A stretch of 64,000 bases of DNA, taken from positions 37,259 through 101,258 of the forward strand of contig JAFAYL010000024.1 of NCBI GenBank assembly GCA_019240405.1, in the 5' to 3' direction. Source of the stretch: Acidobacteriaceae bacterium. GTDB taxonomy: Bacteria; Acidobacteriota; Terriglobia; Bryobacterales; Bryobacteraceae. Numbering within the stretch: the first letter of the stretch is position 1; the number at the start of each line of letters is the position of its first letter. Positions 9,495-17,410 of the stretch are shown here, piece after piece. The translations under genes and the position numbers were made by a program. The notes beneath the pieces were generated by a model, which ran no database searches, was not told the DNA's origin, and saw only the letters and a list, made by a program, of their open reading frames with translations.

Positions 9495-11057
9495 TTGAGC
9501 ACTGCTTTCTACCGAGAGCTGAGGCACCGGTTTGCTCTAGGTACCTTATGGCTACGCATTTGTGTGTGTGCTCAGTCAGCGGAGCGCTGGTTGTGGCTTC
9601 GTATCCGAAAGAATCCGTTCCGCGCTCTGCTTTCAGTAATCTTCGTTTTTCTTGGCTGGTACGTGTTTACGGAAGCGAGACGTGACGTGATCATCATTGA
9701 GGTGATCAGTGTGCCAAAGAAGTACGAAGAACTGGGCTTCACGTCGGCTGTCATGACGCTGAGAGTCGTTGAACAGCTCCAGCAACTAGAACAGGCCGTT
9801 GAGAGTAGATCCACGAAAGATCGCTTAGCGCAGAACGCCGATATCGATGTACCTGATATCGAGGTGCCGGAAACGAAGCTCTCCTTGAAGACAATCGTGC
9901 AGCTCGTCCAGCAGGCTCTGCACGATGAGCCGCAGCACGTCCGCGGCGAGATTACCCGGCCGTGGGAGCAGAATGACTACGCAACCACAGATTCGGTTAT
10001 CGTCTCGTATCACATTTATAAGGGCTCAGAATTCTTGCGGGCTGACGAAGAAGAATTTCATACTCAAGTGCCCGAAAAAGTCGTGCAGCAATATGCACAA
10101 GGCTTGTTGAAGAGATTAAATCCGTACCTTTGGGTTGTCTACTTGCGATCGAATAGGAACGATCGTGCGGCGGCTTGGAGAGAGTGTCAATCAATAATCA
10201 CCTCCACGTCGGATAGCCACTTGCTTGCGAAAGCCTACTCGTTCCTTGGCCTCATGCTCGCCGATGAGGGGAAGCGTGACGAAGCCATCGAGAAATACCG
10301 CAAGGCCATTGATCTCGACCCGAAACTTCTAATGGCATACAACAACTGGGGCCTCGTACTCGCCGATCAGGGGAAGCGTGACGAAGCCATCGGGAAATAC
10401 CGCAAGGCCATTGATCTCGACCCGAAATTTCCTCTGACGTACAACAACTGGGGCCTCGTACTCGCCGATCAGGGGAAGCGTGACGAAGCCATCGAGAAAT
10501 ACCGCAAAGCCATTGATCTTGACCCGAAACTTCCGCTGGTGTACAACAACTGGGGCATCGTACTTGCCGATCAGGGGAAGCGTGACGAAGCCATCGAGAA
10601 ATACCGCAAGGCCATTGATCTCGACCCGAAATATGCTGCGGCGTACTACAACTGGGGCAACGTGCTCAAGGAGCAAGGCAAGCGTGACGAAGCCATCGAG
10701 AAATACCGCAAGGCCATTGATCTCGACCCGAAATTTCCTCTGGCGTACAATAACTGGGGCATCGTGCTCGCCGATCAGGGCAAGCGTGACGAAGCCATCG
10801 AGAAATACCGCAAGGCCATTGATCTCGACCCGAAATTTCCTCTGGCGTACTACAACTGGGGCCTCGTGCTCAAGGAGCAAGGCAAGCGTGACGAAGCCAT
10901 CAAGAAATACCGCAAGGCCATTGATCTCGACCCGAAATATGCTGCGGCGTACTACAACTGGGGCCTCGTGCTCAAGGAGCAAGGCAAGCGTGACGAAGCC
11001 ATCGAGAAATACCGCAAGGCTAAGGAAATTGATTCCGGGATTCGCATACCTGAGTAA
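9495..11057 (+). CDS. membrane-anchored TPR protein with near-identical tandem repeats
   Basis: The 520-residue protein has an arginine-rich N-terminus, one predicted transmembrane helix near residues 44-58 (ALLSVIFVFLGWYVF), a non-repeat domain of about 180 residues, and a C-terminal TPR domain. The domain has one diverged TPR, then seven full 34-residue units plus a partial eighth of the form GKRDEAIEKYRKAIDLDPK. TPRs mediate protein-protein contacts; the partner is unknown. The repeats are almost identical at DNA level, pointing to recent expansion. The start is TTG 9495, supported only by frame and by the N-terminal helix; no Shine-Dalgarno is evident. It may be a surface or periplasmic scaffold. 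Confidence 0.7.
   Translation: MSTAFYRELRHRFALGTLWLRICVCAQSAERWLWLRIRKNPFRALLSVIFVFLGWYVFTEARRDVIIIEVISVPKKYEELGFTSAVMTLRVVEQLQQLEQAVESRSTKDRLAQNADIDVPDIEVPETKLSLKTIVQLVQQALHDEPQHVRGEITRPWEQNDYATTDSVIVSYHIYKGSEFLRADEEEFHTQVPEKVVQQYAQGLLKRLNPYLWVVYLRSNRNDRAAAWRECQSIITSTSDSHLLAKAYSFLGLMLADEGKRDEAIEKYRKAIDLDPKLLMAYNNWGLVLADQGKRDEAIGKYRKAIDLDPKFPLTYNNWGLVLADQGKRDEAIEKYRKAIDLDPKLPLVYNNWGIVLADQGKRDEAIEKYRKAIDLDPKYAAAYYNWGNVLKEQGKRDEAIEKYRKAIDLDPKFPLAYNNWGIVLADQGKRDEAIEKYRKAIDLDPKFPLAYYNWGLVLKEQGKRDEAIKKYRKAIDLDPKYAAAYYNWGLVLKEQGKRDEAIEKYRKAKEIDSGIRIPE
10257..11040 (+). repeat. tandem 102-bp repeat array inside the TPR gene
   Basis: The unit of 102 bp (34 codons) starts at 10257 and recurs at 10359, 10461, 10563, 10665, 10767, 10869 and 10971. 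The core GACGAAGCCATCGAGAAATA and following bases are unchanged in most units, with silent changes almost confined to the third unit. Two alternating linkers (LADQ/LKEQ) and two helix-B variants (FPLAY/YAAAY) suggest copying of multi-unit blocks. Confidence 0.9.
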
Positions 11058-11513
11058 ACCGCCTGCCTGAATGACAACGCAAATTCATGCCGTGGCGGCA
11101 ATGCTGTCAGGTCCCTCCAGACCGATTTCACGTTCCTGACAAACCCACCAATTCCCCTAACTTCACCCAATGCCGCCGATGCGGGATCTTCTAACCACCC
11201 GCAATCTCTCTCACGAAGGCGAAAGCTTTGCGATTCTACCTTTCGAGAGAATTAGATCGTACCTTTGTTTAAGGCCAAATGAAATAGCCGCGTGAACGTT
11301 TGCCCCAGCCAGTGAGCCAACTTCCGAATAAGCGCCTAAACGGTGGGCAATTCGAAGAGACCGGGTCTGGTTGTGCTATAGGCGACGGTCCCTCATTCGG
11401 GACTGAATTTCGGGACTGGCGAGCCATTGATGCTATGGCATTTCGAAACTGGCCAGAACTTACTCCTTATGAGACAAGCAAGCAAATATAATCCAATGAT
11501 GACCACTGGACAT
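11058..11513. other. intergenic stretch without a recognisable gene
   Basis: About 450 bp between the TPR gene and the decayed reading frame. Only short open frames are present, for example 11300-11491, which has no recognisable domain. A weak inverted repeat (GCGGG ... CCCGC) around 11174-11200 could be a terminator for the TPR gene, but there is no T-run after it. No tRNA, promoter or mobile-element end was recognised. Confidence 0.4.
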
Positions 11514-12414
11514 ATGCGGAATGTGGTTCGCCGCAGCCTCGCTGTGCTGATGCTCGTCGGCACACCAATGGGCTGGGGCAGAGAAAAGATAGACCCTCCG
11601 TGCGAACGTGCAGCGCTGATAGACGTTTCGAACGTAGGCCGTCCCATGGACCACTGGTTCGTGATGCAAACAGAATGCTGCAACTGCACAATCCAAAACT
11701 GGCGGTTATTCTCTGGATTCAATCGGTGGGGTGAACGAAGTACAAATCAAAGACCAGACCGCGATTATACGGGTAGGGAAAAAGACGGCAAAAGCCCGCA
11801 TCCTGAGAGCCGAACAAAGAGAGGGCTATAACGCCTCCTTGTAATCGCCTTGGACCCGCAGGCGAATTACTACAGAACGAGCGATCCGACATCGTTGCCA
11901 GAAGGCTGGGTCATCGATTACTGGGTGGCAGTGCTACGGCAACGGGAACTGCTCTTCCATCCAGTTGCACGAAGGCGACTCGATTCAGGTCGCTCGCGAG
12001 GCATTCGGATGGAGCTGCGGATATGTAGTCAGTGCGAATGGCGCGGGTGCCGAGTGGATTCGCAGTAGCGAGATCGCGCCGGTCAAGGCGGATTCCGATC
12101 CACCTCTGAGAGCCTGGTTTGGGACTTGGCAAGGAGGCGAGGACTTGGTTCACATCCAAGCCTCAAAGACGGTCGGGTGGCTAGCGCTGGATGGAACAGC
12201 AGCTTGGGACGGCCTCAACGGCATTCAGCACTTCGGCAACCTGGAGGGCGAAGCCAAGCCGACCGGCAACAAGCTGCATTACACCCGAGGCCAAGGAGAA
12301 TGGGCCTGCGCCGTTGACATGACACTCCTGGGCGATTACATCCTCGCTAGCGACAACGATAAGTGCGGTGGAATGAACGCGCGCTTCGGTGGCGTCTGGC
12401 GGCGAAAGAAGTAG
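11514..12414 (+). pseudogene. probable decayed secreted-protein gene(s), frames disrupted
   Basis: Coding-like sequence is split over frames. ATG 11514 opens a signal-peptide-like N-terminus (MRNVVRRSLAVLMLVGTP). A different frame from about 11716 reads GGVNEVQIKDQTAIIRVGKK and stops at 11839-11841. Around 11850 a third stretch (DPQANYYRTSDPTSLPEGWV) looks coding. A 150-residue frame then runs from about 11965 to 12414 (SIQLHEGDSIQVAREAFG, an SH3-like start, then a beta-rich domain with CGGMNARFGGVWRRKK at the end). The last part could still be expressed from TTG 11965 but lacks a signal peptide. The reading is that one or two small exported-protein genes have accumulated frameshifts; a small intact gene at 11965-12414 is the alternative. 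Confidence 0.4.
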
Positions 12415-12509
12415 TTCGCAACATCGGTGCCCTGGCTTCAATTGCGAGTGCGTGGGAAAGGCACATTGTTTCGGTTTTAGCCCTAGCGGGCGGCATTGTC
12501 ACCCCTCGA

Positions 12510-13133
12510 CTACTTCTCGGTCGAGCGCAGCCTGGTAATGGCAGCCTCAAGCCCGGCAGCGTTTGCATCACTTGCAGGACCGCGGGTTTGCGAAACGATC
12601 CTACCGCTTCCATCGGCCAAAACGACATATGCAATCTTCGGGTCGTCGTAGTGAACCAGAGTTTTCCAATACGCTTCCCGCTCAAAGAAGGGAATGAGAT
12701 GGGATCGCTCAGGCTCCTTGACGGAGCGCCGCATGCCGTGCAGGATCATTTTCATAACAAAGCCCGGTATACCTTGAAAGTCCGCGAGCTCGTAGTAGTC
12801 GACGAGGTCGCTTTTGTACATAGCTTGGAAGTGCTGGTTCCAGCTTGCGAGATCCTTGTTGCTTTTATGCGTAAAGCTGAGCACAAGAAGTATTGGCTTG
12901 TGACTCGCCGTTTTCGGGAATGCGACGCGACCCCCGCTCAATGTTGTGCCCTCGGTATGAGGGATCATGTTGGAAGTCGAGGCTGCCCCTGCGGCGGCTA
13001 CGAGAACGGCGAAGGCTAGATGGATTGACCTTGTTCGGCGCGCTAGGGGATGGACATTTCGACGCCACAATTCAGGACTGCGTTCCATCCGATTCAGTAA
13101 GAGCCCAAAAGTTTGGCTAATCTCTATCAACAA
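12510..13133 (-). CDS. ATP10-like (thioredoxin-fold) exported protein
   Basis: The 207-residue protein carries a hydrophobic signal or anchor segment (HLAFAVLVAAAGAAST) near residues 38-53, followed by one domain. Its features are ILLVLSFTHKSNKDLASWN, PGFVMKMILHGMRRSV and a C-terminal AYVVLADGSGRIV strand. This order resembles bacterial relatives of the mitochondrial F1Fo assembly factor ATP10, which adopt a thioredoxin-like fold; no CxxC is present. The role here is unknown. An internal ATG at 13088 is an alternative start. The opposite strand has an open frame of similar length, but its translation shows no domain, so I kept the minus frame. Confidence 0.55.
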   Translation of the reverse strand: MLIEISQTFGLLLNRMERSPELWRRNVHPLARRTRSIHLAFAVLVAAAGAASTSNMIPHTEGTTLSGGRVAFPKTASHKPILLVLSFTHKSNKDLASWNQHFQAMYKSDLVDYYELADFQGIPGFVMKMILHGMRRSVKEPERSHLIPFFEREAYWKTLVHYDDPKIAYVVLADGSGRIVSQTRGPASDANAAGLEAAITRLRSTEK

Positions 13134-13139
13134 TAGTAC

Positions 13140-13168
13140 TTGACAATACCTTCATTCCCATAGAGAAT
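13140..13168 (+). promoter_or_regulatory. candidate promoter of the PIG-L gene
   Basis: A perfect -35 TTGACA (13140-13145) is followed after 17 bp by GAGAAT (13163-13168), a poor -10. The predicted transcription start would coincide with ATG 13175, the third codon of the listed frame, so the mRNA could be leaderless. Weak evidence based on spacing only. Confidence 0.3.
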
Positions 13169-13951
13169 ATGGGCATGGCTGGTGCGGCCCTTCGATTACC
13201 GGATCAGAGAGGGTATGTTTCTGATCGGGATCTCGAACAACTCCATGGTGCAAAAGCATGGCGCCACCCGCTCAACATTGCGGTCGTGGGTGCTCATCCG
13301 GACGATCCCGAGACCGGATGTGGCGGAACTATCGCGAAACTAGCTAGCGATGGCCACAACGTCACAATCGTTTACCTGACTCGCGGCGAAGCGGGCATTA
13401 AAGGCGGCGATCCCTGTACAACAGCCCGTCTGCGGACGGCTGAGGCGATTCGGGGGGCGGAGATATTAGGCTGCCGCGCTGTTTTCGCGAATCAGATCGA
13501 CGGAAATACGAGGGTCGATGGCGAGCATGTGGAATGCTTCACTCGACTGCTTCACTCGCTCAAACCAGATCTCGTGTTCTCACATTGGCCGCACGATAGT
13601 CACTGCGATCACCGCAATGCAGCCGAGCTGACCCGCAGAGCGTGGGAGGCGCTGGGGCATTCCTTCACCTTGGCGTACTACGAGGTCATGGCTGGCATTC
13701 AAACGTACGATTTTGAACCCAACGTTTACGTCGATGTTTCGGGTACCGAAGGGCGAAAGCGGGCCGCCATCTATGCGCACGCCTGCCAACGGCCGGACCG
13801 CTTTTACCCATTCCACGTTGATATGGAAAAAGAAAGAGGAGAAGAGGCGGGCGTTGCACGTGCCGAAGCCTTCCATGTTGTTAGGCAAAGCGGCCTCGCG
13901 CAGGTCATTCCTTTCCCAGCGCGCGAAGGCGGTTGTCAGGCATCGACATAA
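13169..13951 (+). CDS. PIG-L/LmbE-family metal-dependent deacetylase
   Basis: The 260-residue protein is a member of the PIG-L (LmbE) family, zinc enzymes that remove N-acetyl groups from amino sugars and related substrates. The metal site is visible as AHPDDPE near residues 44-50 and DSHCDHRN in the middle; YLTRGEAG and the C-terminal YVDVSGTEGRKRAA segment are also typical of the branch. Relatives often carry an export signal; here the N-terminus (MGMAGAALRLPDQRG) looks like the remnant of one. The true start may be ATG 13175. Substrate unknown. A second, larger family member lies at 41302. Confidence 0.8.
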   Translation: MGMAGAALRLPDQRGYVSDRDLEQLHGAKAWRHPLNIAVVGAHPDDPETGCGGTIAKLASDGHNVTIVYLTRGEAGIKGGDPCTTARLRTAEAIRGAEILGCRAVFANQIDGNTRVDGEHVECFTRLLHSLKPDLVFSHWPHDSHCDHRNAAELTRRAWEALGHSFTLAYYEVMAGIQTYDFEPNVYVDVSGTEGRKRAAIYAHACQRPDRFYPFHVDMEKERGEEAGVARAEAFHVVRQSGLAQVIPFPAREGGCQAST

Positions 13952-14036
13952 TTACCTGCACAGAACCCACCAACGCCTCATCTGAAAACGCCGCAATAAA
14001 GGATACGCTCGTTCCTCCGAATGGATTCAGCCGCAT
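13905..14036 (-). pseudogene. possible GNAT acetyltransferase remnant
   Basis: A 43-codon stretch on the minus strand reads FIAAFSDEALVGSVQVIMSM followed by PDNRLRALGKE. This resembles the beta2-beta4 region of GNAT N-acetyltransferases (a VA..G..VG.VQL....PN..HRA pattern) but ends before the acetyl-CoA loop, and no preceding domain is intact. It overlaps the 3' end of the PIG-L gene and abuts the broken gene at 14071. It is weakly supported and could be chance. Confidence 0.25.
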
Positions 14037-14070
14037 TCTCGAAAAAATCCGTGGCCTGACTCTTCGAGCA

Positions 14071-14944
14071 GGGGCTACAAGCGCGGAGAGGTAGAAGAGG
14101 ACATGTGGCCGAAATTGAGAGAATATGCAGAACTCGGTGCGATGGACAGCGAAGGGATTCGCTTCGTCGAATTTTTCTTGAACAAACATTCGGAAACCAT
14201 TACTGAATCGACACGACTGCACAACTCCGAGCCGACGGTGGCCGTGACGAGCTGCTTGTTGCACTAGAGACCATTCGGCTTCAGGCCGGAAGGCCCATGC
14301 AATTCAAGGCGCTCCCGCCGGACGTACAAGCGGACATCAAGTCCCTCTGGACCAGCTACCAGCAGTCGTTGAAGGAATCCGAAGCCTTTCTGTTCGGCAT
14401 GGGAAATCCCGTGCTTGTGAAAGCGGCAATCGATAACGTGGAGTTCGGCAAGAAGTTGCCGAAGGATTTCTATTTCCACATCTCGCAGGAACCCTTGCTC
14501 CCGCCGTTATTGCGCCTCGTCGTCTTCGCGGCGCGCCAGATCGTGGGCGATGTGGAATGTGACCTCATCAAAATCTCGACAGACGGACGGAAAGTCTCCT
14601 TTCTGCGGTACCCGAATTTCGACCGCGTGCCACATCCCGAGCTGAACTATAGGGTGAAAGTCTATCTGCCCAAGGCGGCGCACAGCTTCCAGGATTATGC
14701 GGATTCGACCAATCCACCGGTATTGCATCGAAAGGAAGCTTTCCTCAACGAGCTTCACCCCGACTACGGGCGCTGCCTTCAGCTCACGGAACACGAGGAA
14801 GAGTTGGGGTTGCTCTCGCGCGCGGACATCGGCCTTCGAAACGGCTGGCACGCCGCGCTCGCCGAAAAAAATCTCTCCGAAAACGACTACGAGCTGGTAC
14901 CTTTAGGAACCGGAACGCCCGCTTCCGAGGAACAACGATGCTAG
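14071..14944 (+). pseudogene. 5'-truncated, frameshifted gene for a phosphorothioation-associated-methyltransferase-like protein
   Basis: Two frames make one protein. From about 14071 the first reads RGYKRGEVEEDMWPKLREYA, then MDSEGIRFVEFFLNKHSETI, and runs into TAG at 14265. A second frame, open after a TGA at 14204-14206, reads RADGGRDELLVALETIRLQA and continues without break to 14944 through ALPPDVQADIKSLW, YRVKVYLP, NPPVLHRKEAFL and SRADIGLRNGW. The second part matches, from memory, the C-terminal module of proteins annotated as DNA phosphorothioation-associated putative methyltransferase. The methyltransferase domain is missing upstream. An ATG at 14297 could still give a 215-residue product. 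No dnd/ssp genes are in the window. Confidence 0.55.
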
Positions 14945-15080
14945 CTGATCATCCGGCGAAACCCTAACCCTCGCCTGATCTCATCACCGCCATCCCACCT
15001 GAAATTTACATAGTCCCGCCAATAACTTACGCCACGCTCTTGCTCCACCTTACGTAAGTAGTCACGATAATTCCCGCATC

Positions 15081-15761
15081 ATGTCCTCATACGCACAAAT
15101 CCAAGCGAACCGTGCCAATGCTCACCTCTCTACCGGTCCGAAAACGCCGGAAGGTAAAGCCAAATCTTCTTTGAACGCAGTCAAAACCGGGCTCACCGGC
15201 CGCACCGTCCTGCTGCCAAGCGACGATACCGCCGCTTACCAGAAGCACGTCCAACGCTTCTTCGATCAATACAAGCCCGCCGGCGATGAAGAATCCGCTC
15301 TCACGCAATCGCTCGCCGACACCGAATGGCGCTTGCTCCGCATCCCGTCACTCGAAATGGGCATCTACGCCATCGGCCGCCTCGCGCTTTCCAAACAGTT
15401 CGAGCACGAAGAAGACCCGCAAGTCCGCGCCTCTCTCATCGAAGCGCAAGTCTTCCTCAGCTATCGAAAAGACCTCAACAATCTGAGCATCCAGGAAGGC
15501 CGCCTGCGCAAGCAGCGCGAAAAAGATCAAGCTGAGCTACAAAAGCTGCAACACGAGCGTAAACAGCGCCGCGAGAATCAGATGACGCAAGCCTGGCAGC
15601 TCTATGACCAGGCTCTGAAGGCCGGCGCGGTGTTCGATGCTGCCGAATTTGGGTTCGAATTTTCAACTGAAGAAGTCGAGCGTCACGCCGCCGAGGTGAG
15701 CAAGAAGATGGCCATCTATAACCACACGTACTACGACAAAAAACGGAACGGCGAACTGTAG
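15081..15761 (+). CDS. NRAN/GPKTPEGK-family protein, unknown function (paralogue 2)
   Basis: Function unknown. This 226-residue protein has the clearest copy of the signature: IQANRANAHLSTGPKTPEGK followed by SSLNAVKTGLTGRTVLLPSD. The rest is helical and highly charged (Glu/Lys/Gln-rich, residues about 130-170), likely a coiled coil. It is homologous to 8747-9382 on the other strand. A GATAAT element 10 bp before ATG 15081 and a perfect 10-bp palindrome CTTACGTAAG (15049-15058) precede the gene; no ribosome-binding site is visible, so a short or leaderless 5' end is possible. Confidence 0.65.
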   Translation: MSSYAQIQANRANAHLSTGPKTPEGKAKSSLNAVKTGLTGRTVLLPSDDTAAYQKHVQRFFDQYKPAGDEESALTQSLADTEWRLLRIPSLEMGIYAIGRLALSKQFEHEEDPQVRASLIEAQVFLSYRKDLNNLSIQEGRLRKQREKDQAELQKLQHERKQRRENQMTQAWQLYDQALKAGAVFDAAEFGFEFSTEEVERHAAEVSKKMAIYNHTYYDKKRNGEL

Positions 15762-15781
15762 CGGCCGCGGTACCGGGCTCG

Positions 15782-17410
15782 ATGCCGCTACGAAGCCTTG
15801 AATCGGCGCGGAAACACCATCTCGATCCTGTTAATCCCTTAAGCTACACTGGGCCTGAGCCCTACCGCTCCAAAGCCGTCTTGATCCGCCGCCCTGCCTG
15901 CTTCATTTTTGCCCTTCTTCTCGCCCTGCCGCTCATAAGTCTGAGTTCGCCAGATCCGTATTTAACCGCTCAGGCGCCTCAAAGCAATTCGCGGGAAAAC
16001 GAGTTCGGCATCAGCCTTACCTTGTTTTCGACACTGGCGGCCATCAACGCAGCGGGCTACGATGCCGGGATGGATTCGCCGCTCAACGAGCGCTTCAAGG
16101 TTCGTACACAACTTCGCGAAGAGCTGGCGAAACGCAACATCCCCTGCCTCCCGGATTTAAAAGCCTTTTATAAAGCGCATAAGCCTGCGTCCGATACGGC
16201 GGATCTCAGTCAATACATCTCGTTCGCGTTGATTGCCGATGGACCGCCCAATTTCGCCCTTCCCGCAAACGTGCCAGCCGATGCCGAACCCCTGAGGCCG
16301 CTTAGCGAGCTGCTTGCACGCTTCTATAAGCAGGCCAATCTCGAAGATCTTTGGAACCGCTCGCAAAAGCCTTATCTCGCGGCCATCTCGGAATATCAAG
16401 ATGCGGTGATTAACACGCTTTTCGAAGCGAACGGTTATCTGCGGAATCCTTCCGGCTCCGGCTATCTCGGCAGGCGCTTCCAGATCTATCTCGATTTGCT
16501 AGCCGCGCCGGATCAGGTGCAAGTGCGAAGTTATCGCGATGACTACTACGTTGTGATCACGCCGGCGAGCGTGCCTGTGGTCGACCAAGTTCGCGATGCG
16601 TATCTCGCTTACCTGCTCGATCCGCTCACTTTCAAATACAGCGAGGTGATCAAAGAGAAGAAGCCCCTTGCGAAATTTGCCCAGGATGCTCCGGCTCTGG
16701 ACCTTGCGTATAAAGACGATTTTTCTCTGCTGGTGACAAAATGTCTCATCAAGGCCATCGATAGCCGTCTTATTCACGGAGGCGCGGAGAAGAGGCAGGC
16801 ATTTGTGGACCAGGCGATGCGCGAAGGGTTCATTTTAACGGCAGCTTTTGCCGACCTGTTGCCCGCGTACGAGAAGCAAGAGGAGGCCTTTCGTCTGTAT
16901 TACCCGGACCTGGTCTCGGCGGTCGACGTCGGCAAAGAGCAAAAGCGATTGAAACGCGTGCAGTTTGTCCAGACGGTTGCTCCGCGCGTTATCACGCCGC
17001 CGGCTCGCATTCAGTTGGACCCGGCAGAAGAGTCGCTGCAGACGGCTGAGGGGCTTTACGAGCAGCACGATTATGAAAATGCGCGCAAAGCTTTCAAAAA
17101 GGTATTCGAGCAGACCGCGGATCAGGCGAAGCAAGGTCGCGCATATTACGGTTTGGCCTTGATCGATCTTCAAGAGAAACATTGGGACGAGGCTCTCGAT
17201 CTCTTTCAACGTACGGTCGACAACAATCCCAAGTCTGCGCTTGCCGCGTGGTCGCATTATTACCTGGGCCAGCTCGCTTTAAAAGCTGGGGATCAGGACA
17301 AGGCGGCTACTCAGTTCAAACAGACTCTCGCAACGGAGGGCGCGTCGGCCAAGGCGCGTGATGCAGCGCAAAGGGCGTTGCAAAACAATCCAGGAGAACA
17401 AGACCAATGA
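15782..17410 (+). CDS. exported TPR-containing protein, unknown function
   Basis: The 542-residue protein has a hydrophobic export segment (CFIFALLLALPLISLSS, about residues 40-56), a long domain of about 350 residues that I do not recognise, and two or three TPRs at the C-terminus (AEGLYEQHDYENARKAFKKV, YYGLALIDLQEKHWDEAL, YYLGQLALKAGDQDKAATQF). The first 33 residues look non-native, and a TTG at 15881 just before the signal peptide is an alternative start. The stop overlaps the next gene by 4 bp (ATGA), so the pair is translationally coupled and probably acts together in the cell envelope, followed by rnc. Confidence 0.65.
   Translation: MPLRSLESARKHHLDPVNPLSYTGPEPYRSKAVLIRRPACFIFALLLALPLISLSSPDPYLTAQAPQSNSRENEFGISLTLFSTLAAINAAGYDAGMDSPLNERFKVRTQLREELAKRNIPCLPDLKAFYKAHKPASDTADLSQYISFALIADGPPNFALPANVPADAEPLRPLSELLARFYKQANLEDLWNRSQKPYLAAISEYQDAVINTLFEANGYLRNPSGSGYLGRRFQIYLDLLAAPDQVQVRSYRDDYYVVITPASVPVVDQVRDAYLAYLLDPLTFKYSEVIKEKKPLAKFAQDAPALDLAYKDDFSLLVTKCLIKAIDSRLIHGGAEKRQAFVDQAMREGFILTAAFADLLPAYEKQEEAFRLYYPDLVSAVDVGKEQKRLKRVQFVQTVAPRVITPPARIQLDPAEESLQTAEGLYEQHDYENARKAFKKVFEQTADQAKQGRAYYGLALIDLQEKHWDEALDLFQRTVDNNPKSALAAWSHYYLGQLALKAGDQDKAATQFKQTLATEGASAKARDAAQRALQNNPGEQDQ

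Noticed and set aside
10329..10982. 217-residue open frame on the minus strand with a regular 34-residue pattern
   Set aside because: It is antisense to the tandem TPR repeats, and its regularity is simply the reflection of the 102-bp units.
10257..11040. Tandem repeats as a CRISPR array
   Set aside because: The units are contiguous, in frame and coding for TPRs; there are no unique spacers.
12363..13019. 218-residue plus-strand frame
   Set aside because: The opposite strand has the signal-peptide and ATP10-like motifs; this translation shows no domain.
13905..14264. 119-residue minus-strand frame as an intact gene
   Set aside because: Only its last 43 residues look protein-like (possible GNAT fragment); the rest is antisense to coding-like plus-strand sequence.
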